Below, piece after piece: positions 27,281 to 40,715 of a stretch of 64,000 nucleotides of DNA (positions are counted from its first letter, which is position 1; each line of letters starts with the position of its first letter). A program made the translations under genes and the position numbers. The notes beneath the pieces were generated by a model, which saw only the letters and a list, made by a program, of their open reading frames with translations, made no database searches and was not told the origin of the DNA. This DNA is from Kofleriaceae bacterium (GTDB lineage Bacteria; Myxococcota_A; Polyangia; Haliangiales; Haliangiaceae): positions 27,336 through 91,335 of the forward strand of contig JAGPCO010000011.1 in assembly GCA_018058095.1 (NCBI GenBank), in the 5' to 3' direction.

Positions 27281-28576
27281 TCAGGGCTCGTCGAGCGTGG
27301 CCCGCTTGCCGGTGCCCGGCTTGCGGGTCTTGGTCTTGCCGCGCTTGCTGGTGACCAGGGCTGGACCGGCGTCGGGCCGGGCCCGGGCATCCGGGGTGGC
27401 GTCGACGGCGGCGGCGTCCGCCGGCGCCGCGTCGACGGGGGCGGTCACGGGCGCGGCCGGCGTGGCATCCGTGGCAGGGGTCGTGGCGACCAGCGCGGTC
27501 GGGCCGACCAGCGCGGTCGGGCCGGCCGCTGGGCCGGGCGATGCGTCTGCGCCCAGGCCGACGACGGCGACGCCGGCGCCGGCGCCGACCGCGAGCAGGG
27601 CGGCGGCGGCGGCCAGCACCCGGCGGCGTGAGGCCGGACGGGTCAACCCGGTCAGGGCCTGGGCCAGCGCCTCGGCGCTCGGCGTACGCGCGGCCGGGTC
27701 GGGCGCCAGCGCCGCCTCGACGATCGCGTCGGCCCGGCGGTCGAGGCCACGCGCGCCCGGCAGGGTGAACCGCCCCAGCGGCAGCTCGCCGGTGATGAGC
27801 TCGTAGAAGATCACGCCGAGCGCGTAGACGTCGGCGCGCCCATCGACGGCGCGGGCGTCGCGGCGCTGCTCCGGCGCGAGGTAGTACAGCGTGCCGAGCG
27901 CGAGGTCGGTCCGGGTCAGGGTGGTGACCTGCGTCGTGTCGATGCGGGCCAGGCCGAAGTCGACGACCCGGACCCGGCCGTCGTCACCCCGCACCAGGTT
28001 GGCCGGCTTGAGATCGCGGTGGACGATGCCAGCCTGATGGGCCGCGGCGACGGCGTGGCACACCTCGGCCAGCAGGGCGGCGGCGCTGGCGACCGGCATG
28101 GGCCCGTGCGCGCGCAGGTGGGCCGCCAGGTCCTGGCCCTCGACCAGCTCGGTCACCAGGTACGGCGTCCCGTCGTCGTCGCCGACCTCGAGCAGGCGGG
28201 CCAGCCCCGGGTGCTCGAGCCGGCGCAGCGCCTCGGCCTCGCGCGCGACCCGCGCGGCGGCGCTGCCATCGGCCATCGCCGCCAGCTCCGGATGCAGCAC
28301 CTTGATCGCCACCGGCCCGGCCGCCGCGGCGGCGCCGCTGTCGTCGACGGCGTGGGCCCGGTACACCGTGCCCATGCCGCCGCTGCCGAGGCGGGCGTCG
28401 AGCTGGTAGCGGCCGAGCCGGGCGCCGGTGCGGTCGTGGGCCAGGGTCAGCGCCACGCCCGGGGCGGTGCCCAGCGTCGACAGCGCGGCGTCGAGGCCAC
28501 ACCCGCCGCAGCGCAGGCGGGGCTCGCCGACGGCGACGGCGACCGCGCCGCGGCAGGCCGGGCACAACACGTTCAC
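27281..28576 (-). CDS. Ser/Thr protein kinase with N-terminal zinc ribbon and membrane anchor
   Basis: The product is 431 aa. Residues 4-31 hold a CPxC...CGGC zinc ribbon. The Hanks kinase (about 54-310) has LGSGGMGTVY, AIK, HRDLKPANL, DFGLAR and APEQ, so it should be active. One transmembrane helix (about 322-345) leads to an Ala/Pro/Asp-rich extracytoplasmic region that ends in a basic tail (SKRGKTKTRKPGTGKR). It is the last gene of an operon: 16 nt downstream of the FHA/sigma-54 activator gene, whose FHA domain is a natural reader of phospho-Thr. The start is GTG 28576 with GGAG upstream. Confidence 0.92.
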   Translation of the reverse strand: MNVLCPACRGAVAVAVGEPRLRCGGCGLDAALSTLGTAPGVALTLAHDRTGARLGRYQLDARLGSGGMGTVYRAHAVDDSGAAAAAGPVAIKVLHPELAAMADGSAAARVAREAEALRRLEHPGLARLLEVGDDDGTPYLVTELVEGQDLAAHLRAHGPMPVASAAALLAEVCHAVAAAHQAGIVHRDLKPANLVRGDDGRVRVVDFGLARIDTTQVTTLTRTDLALGTLYYLAPEQRRDARAVDGRADVYALGVIFYELITGELPLGRFTLPGARGLDRRADAIVEAALAPDPAARTPSAEALAQALTGLTRPASRRRVLAAAAALLAVGAGAGVAVVGLGADASPGPAAGPTALVGPTALVATTPATDATPAAPVTAPVDAAPADAAAVDATPDARARPDAGPALVTSKRGKTKTRKPGTGKRATLDEP

Positions 28577-28592
28577 GCGGGTGCTCCGGCGC

Positions 28593-30466
<1,874 letters not shown>

Positions 30467-30470
<4 letters not shown>

Positions 30471-31429
30471 GGCGGCAGCGACAGGCCGACCGCGGCGTCG
30501 CCGATGCCGTGGTGGGACGCGTCGACCTGGACGACCCGGACCTGCTTGCCGATCAAGTTGCCGGCCTGGTGCCGATGCAGCGTCCGCACCACCTTGCCGC
30601 GGGCGAAGTCCCAGGCCCGGCGCCGGTTGCCGTCGGCGCCGTCGTAGCGCCCGGCCGAGACCAGCAGCGTCACCCGGGTCCACGGCTCCTGGCCGCCGAT
30701 CACCCGCCAGGCGTCGTCGACCCAGGCCGTGGCGTAGTGGGCGTCGGCGTAGATGAGCTGACGCAGGCCGGTCAGGGCGTCGGTGGTCGCGAGCTGGACC
30801 ACGGCGTCGCGCACGCCGCGGCCGCCGGCGGAGAAGCCGATCAGGGTCAGGGTGAAGCCCGGGCTGGCGCACACCGCGGCGGCGACGTGGGCCTGCACCG
30901 CGTCCAGGAACGCGACGAAGTCGCCCGGGGCGGCGTGGCCGCCGGCGCAGGCGCCGGCGTGGTCACACCCGGCCTGCCAGTACGCGCCGCGGGCGGTCGG
31001 GCGGCCGTGGCTCGACCACGGCGCGTCGGGCGCGACGTACACCGCGTTGCGGCCGGTGGCGAGGAGGTGGGTGATGGCGGCGCCGTGGCGGGCGTCGACC
31101 CGGCCCGGGGCCATGGCGCCGTGGCCGTCGTGGTAGATGACCAGCTCGACCGGGCGGTCGGGGTCGAGCGTGGTCGGCACGAACAGCAGCGTGTCGCGCG
31201 CGCCGCCGCCGACGCTGGCCAGGCGCCCGAGCCAGGTCGCGCCGCGCTCGGCCAGGCCGCGCCGCGCCAGCGTGAGCTCGACCGCGGCCGCCGTGGACGG
31301 CTCGGCGTGGTCGAGCGTCAACCCGGGCTCGACCGGGCAGCCGGCGGCGTGGGCGACGGGCGAGGGGCAGATCGGTCCCAGCGCGAGCAGGGCGAGGCTC
31401 GCCAGGACCACGCGGCGCGTGGTCGACAT
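30467..31429 (-). CDS. Secreted alpha/beta-hydrolase (esterase/depolymerase-like)
   Basis: The product is 320 aa with a signal peptide ([20 protein letters not shown]). An alpha/beta-hydrolase core shows strand [11 protein letters not shown] (oxyanion side), nucleophile elbow GFSAGG and a C-terminal DASHHGIG with the likely catalytic His. This fits feruloyl-esterase/PHB-depolymerase-like secreted hydrolases; the substrate is not determinable. It is first in an operon with the sigma-54 activator (ATGA overlap) and the kinase. It is separated from the efflux operon by 149 bp containing an inverted repeat. Confidence 0.8.
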
Positions 31430-31507
31430 GCCCCCGCCTGCAGCAGGCGCCGCGCCAGGCTGGCGCCGGTGGGATCACGGCGGCTTGCGTCGGCCCCGCC
31501 TCGCCGC

Positions 31508-31549
31508 CGCTGGCAAGCGGCTTGCCACCTGTAAAGCCGCTTGGCAGCG
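31508..31549 (-). terminator. Inverted repeat downstream of the efflux operon
   Basis: Two 16-nt arms (31508-31523 and 31534-31549), matching at 15 positions, lie 30 nt after the pump gene stop. There is no T-run on the minus strand, so termination might be weak or need Rho. It could also be an mRNA 3'-stabilising hairpin. Confidence 0.5.
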
Positions 31550-31578
31550 GGCCGGCCCCGCACGCTGGACGCGGACCG

Positions 31579-34500
31579 TCAGGGCCGCGGCACGGGCGGC
31601 AGGCGCGGCTCGTGCTCGGCCTGGCCGCGGACCCGACGCCAGAACGGCAGCCACCACCACTTGAGGAGCCGCGGCAGGTCCCACGACAGCAGCAGGTAGA
31701 AACACGGCACCACCAGCAGGGTGACAACCGTGCTGGCGATGATGCCGAAGCCCAGGCTGATGGCCATCGGGATGAGGAAGCGGGCCTGCAGCTCGGTCTC
31801 GAAGATGAGCGGGGCCAGGCCGATGAAGGCGCTGGTGGCGGTCAGGATGATCGGGCGGGCGCGGATGGCGCCGGCGTCGAGCGCGGCCCGCACCGGGTGC
31901 ACGCCGCGGTCGCGGTAGTTGTTGATGGCGTCGACGTAGACCAGCGAGTCGTTGATGGCGACGCCGGCCAGGGCGATCATGCCCATCATCGACATGAGCG
32001 ACCACGAGTAGCCCATGATCATGTGCCCGACCAGCGCGCCGACCACGCCGAACGGGATGGCGATGAGCACCGCCAGCGGCTGGATGTAGCTGCGGAACAC
32101 GATGGCCAGGAGCGCGTACATCGCGGCGATCGCCAGCAGCATGCCGACCATGAGGTCGTTCATGCCCTCCTGCCGCTCCTTCTCGGCGCCGCCGACCGAC
32201 CACGATAGGCCCGGGAAGTCGGCGACCAGGGCCGGCAGCACGTTCTTCCTCAGCTCGGCCATGATCTCGGTCGAGTTGCCCAGGCCCTCGTCGACGTCGG
32301 CCGAGACCTCGACCGCGCGCCGGCCGTCGATGCGGCGGATCTCGGTGTACGACTGGCCGGTGCCGACGTCGGCCACCACGCGCAGCGGCATCTCCGCCCC
32401 GGTCGGGGTCCGCACCATCAGCTCCTCGAAGCTGAACTCGCTGTTGCGCTCGGCTTCGGGCAGACGCACGAACACCCGCACCTCGTCGCGGCCGCGCTGC
32501 AGGCGCAGCGCCTCGGCGCCGAAGAACGAGCCACGCACGGCCCGGGCCAGGTCGAACGCGGTCACCCCGGCGGCCCGCCCCTCGTCGGTCACGCGCAGGT
32601 CGAGCTGCGGCTTGCCGGTCGAGAACCCGTCGTCGAGGTCCTTGGCGCCCTTGAGCTTGCCCAGCTCCCGCGCCAGCTGCGCGGCGGCCAGCTCGAGCAC
32701 CTCCGAGCTGGGGTGGCTGATCTCGACGGCGACGGCCCGCCCGGCCGAGAAGCCGGTGGTGTACTGGACGTTGGTGGTCTCGATGCCCGGGTAGTCGGCC
32801 ATCGCCTCGCGCCACTCGCGCGCGAACGCCTCCGAGCGCAGGTCGCGCTGGTCGATCGGCACCAGGTAGGCGAAGGCCTGGACGATGTGGCCGCCAGCCT
32901 GGCCGGAGAAGCCGCCCGGGCCGTTGTTCTGCTGGGTCGCGCCGACCACCGAGAAGATGCCGCGCGACAGCTTGGCCTCGCCGCCGTGCTTGTCGAGGAT
33001 CTTGCGGGCCGCACGCACCAGCTCGTCCTCGAGCGCGTGCGAGCGCTCGACCGGCGAGCCGAACGGCAGGCGGGCCTCGAAGGTGATGACGTCGCTCTCG
33101 ATCACCGGCATGAAGGTCTGCTTGACGTGGCCGCCGCCGCACACCCCGAGCGCGAGCATGAGGACGGCGATGGCTGCCGGCAGCGTCAGGTAGCGCCGCC
33201 GGATCGCGGCGCGGGCGATGGGCACGTAGGTCTTCGAGATGATCCAGTCGAGCCCGCGCGCCAGCTTGGCCTGCTTGGCGTCGACCCAGCGCAGGACCCC
33301 GCCGCGGCTCTCCTTGGAGTGGGCCAGGTGCGACGGCAGGATGAACAGCGACTCGAGCAGGGAGATGCCGAGCACGGCGATGACCACGATCGGGATCTGG
33401 CGGAAGAACTTCCCCATCACCCCGGGCACGAACAGCATCGGCACGTAGGCGATCATGATGACGAGGATGGCGAAGGTGACCGGCTTGGCCACCTCGCGCA
33501 CCCCGAGGATGGCGGCGTCGACACGCGAGAAGCCTTCGTCGCGGTAGCGCTGGGTCGACTCGCCGATGTTGATGGCGTCGTCGACGACCGAGCCGAGCGC
33601 GAGGATGAACGCGAACATGCTGAGCATGTTGATCGACACGTCGGCCGCCGGCAGGAAGATGGCGGCGCCGAGGAACGAGGTCGGGATGCCGAGCGAGACC
33701 CACAGCGCCAGCCGCAGCTCGAGGAACAGGCCGAGCAGGATGATGACCAGGACCAGGCCCTGCAGCGCGTTGTCGATGAGCAGGTTCATGCGGCCGCGGT
33801 ACAGCTCGGACAGGTCGAACCAGGTGGCGACGCCGACCCCGGGCGGCAGGCGGTCGGTCGCCTGCAGCTTCTTGACGAAGGCGTGGACGGCGGCGGCGAC
33901 CTCGAGCGGCTTCTGGTCGCCGACCCGGAACACCTCGAGCGAGACCGCCCGCTTGCCGTCCCAGTAGCCGACCTCGTCGGTGTCTGCGAAGGCATCGCGG
34001 ATGGTGGCGATCTGACCCAGCTTGAGCTGCGAGCCGTCGGGCTGGGCCAGCACCGGGATCTCGGCCAGCTCGCTGCCCTGGTCGCGCCGCTCGGTGGTGC
34101 GCAGCAGCACCTCGCCGCGGCTGCTCTTGATGCGGCCGGCCGGCAGCTCGATCGACGACGCTCGCACCACGGCCGCGACCTGGTCGAGGGTGAGGCGGTG
34201 CTCGCGCAGCTTGTCCTGGCTGATCTCGATCGAGATCTCCGGCTGGCGGATGCCGCTCAGCTCGACCACCGAGATCTCGGGCGTGAGGAGCAGCTCCTCG
34301 CGCGCCTGCTCGGCGATGGCCTTGAGGGTGGCCTCGTCCTGGTCGCCGTACAGCACCAGGGAGATGACCCGGGTCCGGTTGGTGGCCATGAACACGATCG
34401 GCTTGTCGGCGTCCTCCGGGAAGGTCGCGACCCGGTCGATGGCGGCGCGGACCCGGTTGAGGGCCTCGTCGGGGTTGGTCCCGAGCAGGAGCTCGGCGGT

Positions 34501-34821
34501 GAGGACGGAGAAGCCTTCGCCCGAGGTCGAGGTGATGCGCTTGATGCCGTCGACCTGGCGCACCGCCTCCTCGGCGACCAGGGTCACGCCCTTCTCGACC
34601 TCGTCGGGCGAGGCGCCCGGGTACGGGACCTGGATGACGATGAGGTCGAGGTCGACCTCGGGGAAGACCTCCTGCTTGGTGCGGAACAGGGTGATGAGTC
34701 CACCCAGGCACACCAGCAGGACGATGATGTTGGCGGCGACCGGGTTCTGGATGAACCAGGCCATGACCCCGCGCCGGGCGCTGGGGTCGACCTTGGTCGC
34801 GAAGGTCCGGCCCGCGCTCAC
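31579..34821 (-). CDS. RND-family efflux transporter, inner-membrane pump
   Basis: The product is 1080 aa, the usual RND length. It has a first transmembrane helix (NPVAANIIVLLVCLGGLITLF), a large periplasmic loop, TM4 with paired Asp for proton relay (GSVVDDAINIGES), a second periplasmic loop and a second helical bundle (GMIALAGVAINDSLVYVD). It exports substrates by proton antiport with an adaptor and an outer-membrane channel, both encoded directly upstream. The GTG start at 34821 overlaps the adaptor stop (GTGA). The HAE-type (organic compound) class is more likely than metal, since no Met-rich or His-rich segment is seen. Substrate unknown. Confidence 0.95.
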   Translation of the reverse strand: MSAGRTFATKVDPSARRGVMAWFIQNPVAANIIVLLVCLGGLITLFRTKQEVFPEVDLDLIVIQVPYPGASPDEVEKGVTLVAEEAVRQVDGIKRITSTSGEGFSVLTAELLLGTNPDEALNRVRAAIDRVATFPEDADKPIVFMATNRTRVISLVLYGDQDEATLKAIAEQAREELLLTPEISVVELSGIRQPEISIEISQDKLREHRLTLDQVAAVVRASSIELPAGRIKSSRGEVLLRTTERRDQGSELAEIPVLAQPDGSQLKLGQIATIRDAFADTDEVGYWDGKRAVSLEVFRVGDQKPLEVAAAVHAFVKKLQATDRLPPGVGVATWFDLSELYRGRMNLLIDNALQGLVLVIILLGLFLELRLALWVSLGIPTSFLGAAIFLPAADVSINMLSMFAFILALGSVVDDAINIGESTQRYRDEGFSRVDAAILGVREVAKPVTFAILVIMIAYVPMLFVPGVMGKFFRQIPIVVIAVLGISLLESLFILPSHLAHSKESRGGVLRWVDAKQAKLARGLDWIISKTYVPIARAAIRRRYLTLPAAIAVLMLALGVCGGGHVKQTFMPVIESDVITFEARLPFGSPVERSHALEDELVRAARKILDKHGGEAKLSRGIFSVVGATQQNNGPGGFSGQAGGHIVQAFAYLVPIDQRDLRSEAFAREWREAMADYPGIETTNVQYTTGFSAGRAVAVEISHPSSEVLELAAAQLARELGKLKGAKDLDDGFSTGKPQLDLRVTDEGRAAGVTAFDLARAVRGSFFGAEALRLQRGRDEVRVFVRLPEAERNSEFSFEELMVRTPTGAEMPLRVVADVGTGQSYTEIRRIDGRRAVEVSADVDEGLGNSTEIMAELRKNVLPALVADFPGLSWSVGGAEKERQEGMNDLMVGMLLAIAAMYALLAIVFRSYIQPLAVLIAIPFGVVGALVGHMIMGYSWSLMSMMGMIALAGVAINDSLVYVDAINNYRDRGVHPVRAALDAGAIRARPIILTATSAFIGLAPLIFETELQARFLIPMAISLGFGIIASTVVTLLVVPCFYLLLSWDLPRLLKWWWLPFWRRVRGQAEHEPRLPPVPRP

Positions 34822-36197
34822 GGCGCCGCCGCCCCGGGCGTGCCGCTGCCGGCGCCACCCGCCGCGCCGCCGGGCGCCGGCGCGGCCGAGCCCGAGCCCG
34901 CGCCTGCGGGTGGTGCCGCGGTCTTGCTCCCGCCATCGTCGGCCTTGCCACCGCCCGCCTTGACCTCGCGCACCTTGATGCCCGCGGCCGGCGACGACAG
35001 CGGCGACACGATGATGCGCTCGCCGTCCTTGAGCTCGCCGCGCACCATCACCTCGGTCCGGGTCCGCCACTGCGGCACGACCTTGCGGATGCGCAGCTCG
35101 TCGCCGGTCGCGACCCACACCACGTCACCCTCGCGCAAGGCCGGGCGCGGGATGGCCACCACCTCGGTCACCTCGGACCCGGTGATCTCGACCTCGACGT
35201 ACGAGTTGAGCAGGAGCGGGGCCTGGCCCTTGTTGGCCGGCGCCAGCGCCAGCGGGTCGGCCACCTCGACGATGAGCCGGGCCATGCGCCCGACCGGGTC
35301 GAGGTCACCGGCCAGGCGGATGACCCGGCCCTGCCGCTCGATCACGCGCTCGCCGGCGCGCTGGCGGACCAGCGCGAGCGAGCCCTGGCTGGCGCCCGAC
35401 ATGCCGGGCACGGCGATGATCGGCAGACGATCGACCGGGACCGAGACCTGGATCCAGAACGCGTCGGTCCCGACCAGCGTGGCCAGCACCCCGCCGGGCC
35501 CGACCAGCTGGCCCTGATCCACGGCGCGGGCCAGCACCATGGCGTTGAAGGGTGCGGTCAGGCCGGTCTTGCTGATGGCCAGCTGCTGCCGCTGCAGGCC
35601 GCTCTCGGCCGCGCGCACCGCGCCCTCGGCCGCCAGCATCTGCGGGTCACGCAGGGCGAGCGAGCCGGCCTCGGGCGGCTTCTCACCGAGCAGCTGCCAC
35701 TCCTTCTCGGCGATACGCTTGCGGCTCTTCTCGACCTCGAGCTCGGTGCGGGCGATCGTGACCTGGGCGTTCTGCTGCGCCAGCGCCAGCTTGTAGTCGC
35801 GCGCGTCGACCCGCAGCAGCGGCTGCCCGCTCTTGAACCGGCCGCCCGGCACCAGCTCGGGCGACATCCACACCACCCGGCCGCCGACCTCGGCGCCGAC
35901 CAGGACCTGGCGCGCCGGCACCACCGTGCCGGTGGCGGTGACTCGTTGCGGCTCGGCGGTGACCCGGGCGACCACCAGCTCGACCGGGGTGGCCGACGAC
36001 TTCTTGTCCTCGCGCTTGGCCGCCGGCTTGGCGGCGATGAGCGCGCGCATGATGAACACCCCGATCGCCAGCAGCGCGAACACGGCGATGGCGCGCAGCG
36101 CCAGCGCGAGGCCCTTGGCCGGCGGGTAGGGGTCGGTGCCCGCGCCGGGGTACGGCAGCTCGGTCGGGGTGGCGCTCGGGTCGTGCGGATCACTCAT
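34818..36197 (-). CDS. RND efflux periplasmic adaptor (membrane fusion protein)
   Basis: The product is 459 aa. One N-terminal transmembrane helix (ALRAIAVFALLAIGVFIMRAL, about 33-53), a lipoyl-like half motif (GTVVPARQVLVGAEVGGRVV), a coiled-coil hairpin (about 150-215, rich in Gln/Glu/Lys), the second lipoyl half (LTAPFNAMVLARAVDQGQLV) and beta-barrel domains follow the HlyD/MFP plan. The last ~50 residues are a Gly/Ala/Pro-rich low-complexity tail not typical of the family. The ATG (36197) overlaps the preceding stop as ATGA. Confidence 0.93.
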   Translation of the reverse strand: MSDPHDPSATPTELPYPGAGTDPYPPAKGLALALRAIAVFALLAIGVFIMRALIAAKPAAKREDKKSSATPVELVVARVTAEPQRVTATGTVVPARQVLVGAEVGGRVVWMSPELVPGGRFKSGQPLLRVDARDYKLALAQQNAQVTIARTELEVEKSRKRIAEKEWQLLGEKPPEAGSLALRDPQMLAAEGAVRAAESGLQRQQLAISKTGLTAPFNAMVLARAVDQGQLVGPGGVLATLVGTDAFWIQVSVPVDRLPIIAVPGMSGASQGSLALVRQRAGERVIERQGRVIRLAGDLDPVGRMARLIVEVADPLALAPANKGQAPLLLNSYVEVEITGSEVTEVVAIPRPALREGDVVWVATGDELRIRKVVPQWRTRTEVMVRGELKDGERIIVSPLSSPAAGIKVREVKAGGGKADDGGSKTAAPPAGAGSGSAAPAPGGAAGGAGSGTPGAAAP

Positions 36198-37762
36198 GGC
36201 GTCCTCGTCGGGGTCGTGCGGCCGGGCGCCGGTTGGCGCGGCGGAGAGTTCGGGCTCGAGGTCGACGCACGCGGGCGGGCCAGCGCGGGCGCGGCCAGGG
36301 TGCGGGTCCAGGTCCCGCCCAGGGCGCGGTACAGCCGGACCCGCAGCGACAGGTGCTGGCGGGCGGCGTCGAGCGCGGCCAGCTCGACTCGCTGCTCGGC
36401 CTGGAGCGCGCTCAGCACCGGCAGGTAGTCGATCTGGCCCTCGCGGTAGCGGTCGCGCGCCTCGCGCAGGGTGGCGGCCGCCAGCTCGCGCTGCGCGGTC
36501 AGCTCGACCACCAGCGCGAGCTGGTGCTGCTCCTGCGCCAGCGCCGCCTCGACCTCGGTCATGGCGGTGAGCATGGCCTGGCCGTAGCCGGCCAGGCGCT
36601 CGCTGACGACGGCGTGCTGCTGGTCGACCGCGGCGGCGCGTCGACCGTTGTCGAACAGCGGCGCGGTGATGGCCCCGAGCAGGCTCCACAGCGGGGTGGC
36701 GATGAGGTCGGCCAGCGTCGACGACGACAGGCTGAGCGAGCCCTGCAGCCGCAGCGCCGGCAGCCGGTCGGCCACCGCGGCGGCGACGCGGTGATCGGCG
36801 GCCTCGACCCGGCGCCGGGCCGCGCGCACGTCGGGCCGGCGCTCGAGCAGGTCGGCCGGCACGCCGGCCGCCGGCAGCACCGGCACCGCCGGCAGCGTGG
36901 CGGTGGCGCCGTCGGCCAGGCCGCCGAGCTGCCCCGGGGTGGAGCCGACCAGGCCGGCGACGCGGGCCAGGGTGGCGTCGAGCCCGGCCCGGGCCCCGAC
37001 GATCTGGCCACGGACCTGGGCCACTAGCGAGCGCTGCTGGTACACGTCGAGGATGCTGGGCAGGAGGCCGGCGCGGAAGCGGGACTCGAGCACCTCGAGC
37101 GAGGCCTGGTTGGTCGCCAGCTGCTGCTCGAGCAGGGCGATGCGGGCCCGGGCCGCGCGCAGGTCGAGCCAGGCCTCGGTGATCTCGCCGGCCAGGCTGA
37201 CGGCGATGGCGTCGACGTCGTCGCGCAGGGCGGCGGCGTCGAGGCCGATGCCGGCCTGCTGCGAGCCGAGGCGCTTCCACACGTCGACCTCGTAGGCAGC
37301 CGCGGCCTGCAGCGCGAAGCTGTTGCTGCTGATGGAGACCTCGCCGATGGGGTCGGGCAGGACGAAGCGGCTCTTCTGCCGGCCGGCGCTGGCGGTCGCG
37401 GTCAGCTCGGGCAGGGTGTGGCCGAGCTGGCGGGCCCCGGCCTGGGCCTGGGCCACGCGGGCCCAGGCCGCGTGCAGCTGGAAGTTGTCGGTCAGCGCGC
37501 GGCCGACCAGGGCGTCGAGCTGCGGGTCGGCGAACACGGTCCACCAGCGGTCGGGTGCCGCCTCGGCGCTGGCGCCGGCCGCGGCGAAGGCCGCCGGCAG
37601 CTGCACCGGCGGGGCTGGCGCATGCGTCACCTTGTGCGGGCTGCACCCCGACCCGGCCAGGGCGAGGGCGAGCAGGCTGGACGTGGTGGCGCGACGCACC
37701 GGGCTTGGATGTGCGGCCCGCCCTCGCGGGTTGCGCGGCGAGCTGTCGCAGGGGCGGGTCAT
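36194..37762 (-). CDS. Outer-membrane efflux channel (NodT/TolC-type lipoprotein)
   Basis: The product is 522 aa with lipobox LALAGSGC (Cys ~40). Two repeats of the outer-membrane efflux domain are visible: long Ala/Leu helices with [14 protein letters not shown] and the [22 protein letters not shown] [16 protein letters not shown], typical of NodT/CusC-like channels. It is the first gene of the tripartite pump operon (channel, adaptor, pump), each joined by a 4-nt overlap. A TAACCT box ends 10 nt before the ATG. Confidence 0.94.
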   Translation of the reverse strand: MTRPCDSSPRNPRGRAAHPSPVRRATTSSLLALALAGSGCSPHKVTHAPAPPVQLPAAFAAAGASAEAAPDRWWTVFADPQLDALVGRALTDNFQLHAAWARVAQAQAGARQLGHTLPELTATASAGRQKSRFVLPDPIGEVSISSNSFALQAAAAYEVDVWKRLGSQQAGIGLDAAALRDDVDAIAVSLAGEITEAWLDLRAARARIALLEQQLATNQASLEVLESRFRAGLLPSILDVYQQRSLVAQVRGQIVGARAGLDATLARVAGLVGSTPGQLGGLADGATATLPAVPVLPAAGVPADLLERRPDVRAARRRVEAADHRVAAAVADRLPALRLQGSLSLSSSTLADLIATPLWSLLGAITAPLFDNGRRAAAVDQQHAVVSERLAGYGQAMLTAMTEVEAALAQEQHQLALVVELTAQRELAAATLREARDRYREGQIDYLPVLSALQAEQRVELAALDAARQHLSLRVRLYRALGGTWTRTLAAPALARPRASTSSPNSPPRQPAPGRTTPTRTP

Positions 37763-37966
37763 GGCGGCGCGCAGGTTACCGGGTCCCGGGCCCGATGGCC
37801 ACGTGGCGCCTGCGCCGTCCTGCCCTGCGACAGTGCGACACCGGTCAGACCTGGGGCCGCGCTGGTGCGTTCACGGACGGCACCACCCATGCAGCCTCCC
37901 CCGACGCTCGTTCAGTACTCGCGCCTCGTTCACCGAGGAGCCCGCGGCGGCGGTACCGTCGGCGGC

Positions 37967-39193
37967 ATGCGCTCCTGGCTCGCCGCCCTCACCCTGCTCG
38001 GCCTGGTCCCCGTGAGCGCCCATGCGCAAGGGGGAGCGGGCGCACCGGCCCCGGGCCCGGTCGGGCCACCGGCCGAGCCGGATCCCGACGCGCCAACCGC
38101 GGCACCGACACCCGCGCCCGAGGCCGCGCCAGTCCCGGTGCCGCCGCCGGTGCCGGAGCCGCCGCCGACCGACGCCGCGCCCCGGGCGATGGCGCAGGGC
38201 CTCGAGATCAGCAGCGGGCCCATCGCCTCGAGCGCGCGTGGTGGGGCGATGGACTGGATGGTGCTGCCGAGCGGCTACGACCTCGGCGGCGCTCTGCGTT
38301 ATGCGATGTCGCCGAGCGGCGCGCTGGGCGACCGGCCGCTGCGCTTCACCGACCTCGGCCTGCTCGACCTGCACGCGCGGGTCGGCCTCGGCGGTGGGGT
38401 CGAGCTGGCGACGGCGACCACGCTGGCGGTCAAGCAGCCGAGCGATGCCGACGAGCCGGTCTGGCAGGGCTCGGCGCTGGCCCTGCGCTGGCAGCCCGGC
38501 ATGTCGACGCGGACGCCGGCCGAGGGCAAGGCCGAGCACGACCGCTCGGCCTACGGTGACGACGACGACGACGGCGACGGCGACGGCGACGGCAAGGCCG
38601 CGCCGCGCGGCAAGCGCTACGTGCTCGGCCTGGCCGCCGCCGGCGGGCCGATGCTCGATGATCTCGGCTACTGGAGCGGCGGCGGCCTGTCGATCGCCAC
38701 CCAGAAGAAGCTCATCGCCGACCGCTACGGAGGGCTGAAGTTCGAAGGCGCGCTCGGCGCCGACGGCACGTTCCTGCTGCCGGCCGAGGGCAAGGTCACC
38801 TCGCTGGCCGAGGCCCGGCTCGATCTCGGCGTGCTGGCCTACTTCGGCAAGCGCGGCAAGAAGGGCGGCGGCGGCGCGACCTGGATCTCGTCGTCGTACG
38901 CCGTCCCGGTGTGGCACCGCGGCGACGATCCGGTCAGCCAGACCGAGCTCGACCCGCAGACCCGGCTCAGCTTCGCGTTCGGGGCCATGGTCAGCCTGCT
39001 CGACAAGTGGGACCTCATCGTCGAGCTGCGCGCGTCCGATCGCGGCGACCTGGCGTTCGCGCCGACCCGCCTGCCGGTGCTCGACGGTGGCTTCGACCTG
39101 CGCCAGCTCCTGTTCGGGGTGACCTACCACGGGCAGATGCCGGCCAAGAAGAAGCAGCCGGGCGACCGCGATCCGCTGATCATGATCCCCTAG
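37967..39193 (+). CDS. Secreted/outer-membrane protein with Pro-rich N-terminus
   Basis: The product is 408 aa. A signal peptide (AALTLLGLVPVSAHAQ) precedes a Pro/Ala-rich linker (about residues 22-75). The remaining beta-rich body (LGLLDLHARVGLGGGVELATATTL ... WDLIVELRASDRGDLAF ... QLLFGVTYHG) resembles an outer-membrane barrel. It includes an acidic DDDDDGDGDGDG loop that could bind cations. The C-terminus (KKKQPGDRDPLIMIP) lacks the terminal aromatic residue normally recognised by the Bam complex, and its TAG stop is the first triplet of a dispersed repeat. The ATG at 37967 starts the signal peptide; a TACCGT box ends 7 nt before it. Confidence 0.78.
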   Translation: MRSWLAALTLLGLVPVSAHAQGGAGAPAPGPVGPPAEPDPDAPTAAPTPAPEAAPVPVPPPVPEPPPTDAAPRAMAQGLEISSGPIASSARGGAMDWMVLPSGYDLGGALRYAMSPSGALGDRPLRFTDLGLLDLHARVGLGGGVELATATTLAVKQPSDADEPVWQGSALALRWQPGMSTRTPAEGKAEHDRSAYGDDDDDGDGDGDGKAAPRGKRYVLGLAAAGGPMLDDLGYWSGGGLSIATQKKLIADRYGGLKFEGALGADGTFLLPAEGKVTSLAEARLDLGVLAYFGKRGKKGGGGATWISSSYAVPVWHRGDDPVSQTELDPQTRLSFAFGAMVSLLDKWDLIVELRASDRGDLAFAPTRLPVLDGGFDLRQLLFGVTYHGQMPAKKKQPGDRDPLIMIP

Positions 39194-39306
39194 CAGGCTG
39201 CTGAAAAACCCGTGCCGGCGGCTCCAGCCGACGGGACGGGCTCCGTGTTTTCAGCAGGCTGCGAGATCAGAAATGACTAGCAGGATGCTTCTTCAGCATC
39301 CTGCTA
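39191..39306 (+). repeat. Palindromic REP/MITE-like element, copy 2
   Basis: This 116-bp element is the inverse-orientation relative of 26307-26422, with an identical 42-bp core at 39227-39268. It has a long hairpin (about 39198-39257) and a short perfect hairpin with arms TAGCAGGATGCT and its complement (about 39277-39306). Both ends read CTAG. Its first three bases are the stop codon of the preceding gene. It lies between that gene and the 3' end of clpX, so it may also act as a bidirectional terminator. Confidence 0.85.
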
Positions 39307-39339
39307 GGGCGGGACCGGGTCCTGGATACCGGGCGGTGT

Positions 39340-40602
<1,263 letters not shown>

Positions 40603-40686
40603 CGCGCTCGAGCGTAGCACGGGCCGCCGGGCCGGGCCGGGTGCCGGCTCCGCTGGACCTGCCCAAATTGCCAGGCCGCCGGCGCG

Positions 40687-40715
40687 TTGCGCCGTCGGGC
40701 CTTGCCCCGTACCAT
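40687..40715 (+). promoter_or_regulatory. clpP promoter, positioned for a leaderless mRNA
   Basis: TTGCGC (40687-40692), a 17-nt spacer and TACCAT (40710-40715) end 6 nt before the clpP GTG. The -35 hexamer is the same as that of lon. A predicted start at or beside the GTG leaves no room for a Shine-Dalgarno sequence. Confidence 0.6.

Noticed and set aside
37879..37892. GG-N10-GC sequence upstream of the gene at 37967 as a sigma-54 promoter
   Set aside because: Only GGCAC and TGC agree with the consensus, several positions differ, and it lies about 75 nt from the start codon, where a better-placed TACCGT box exists.
39191..39306. A complete insertion sequence at the repeat
   Set aside because: The element is only 116 bp and has no open reading frame, so at most it is a non-autonomous element.
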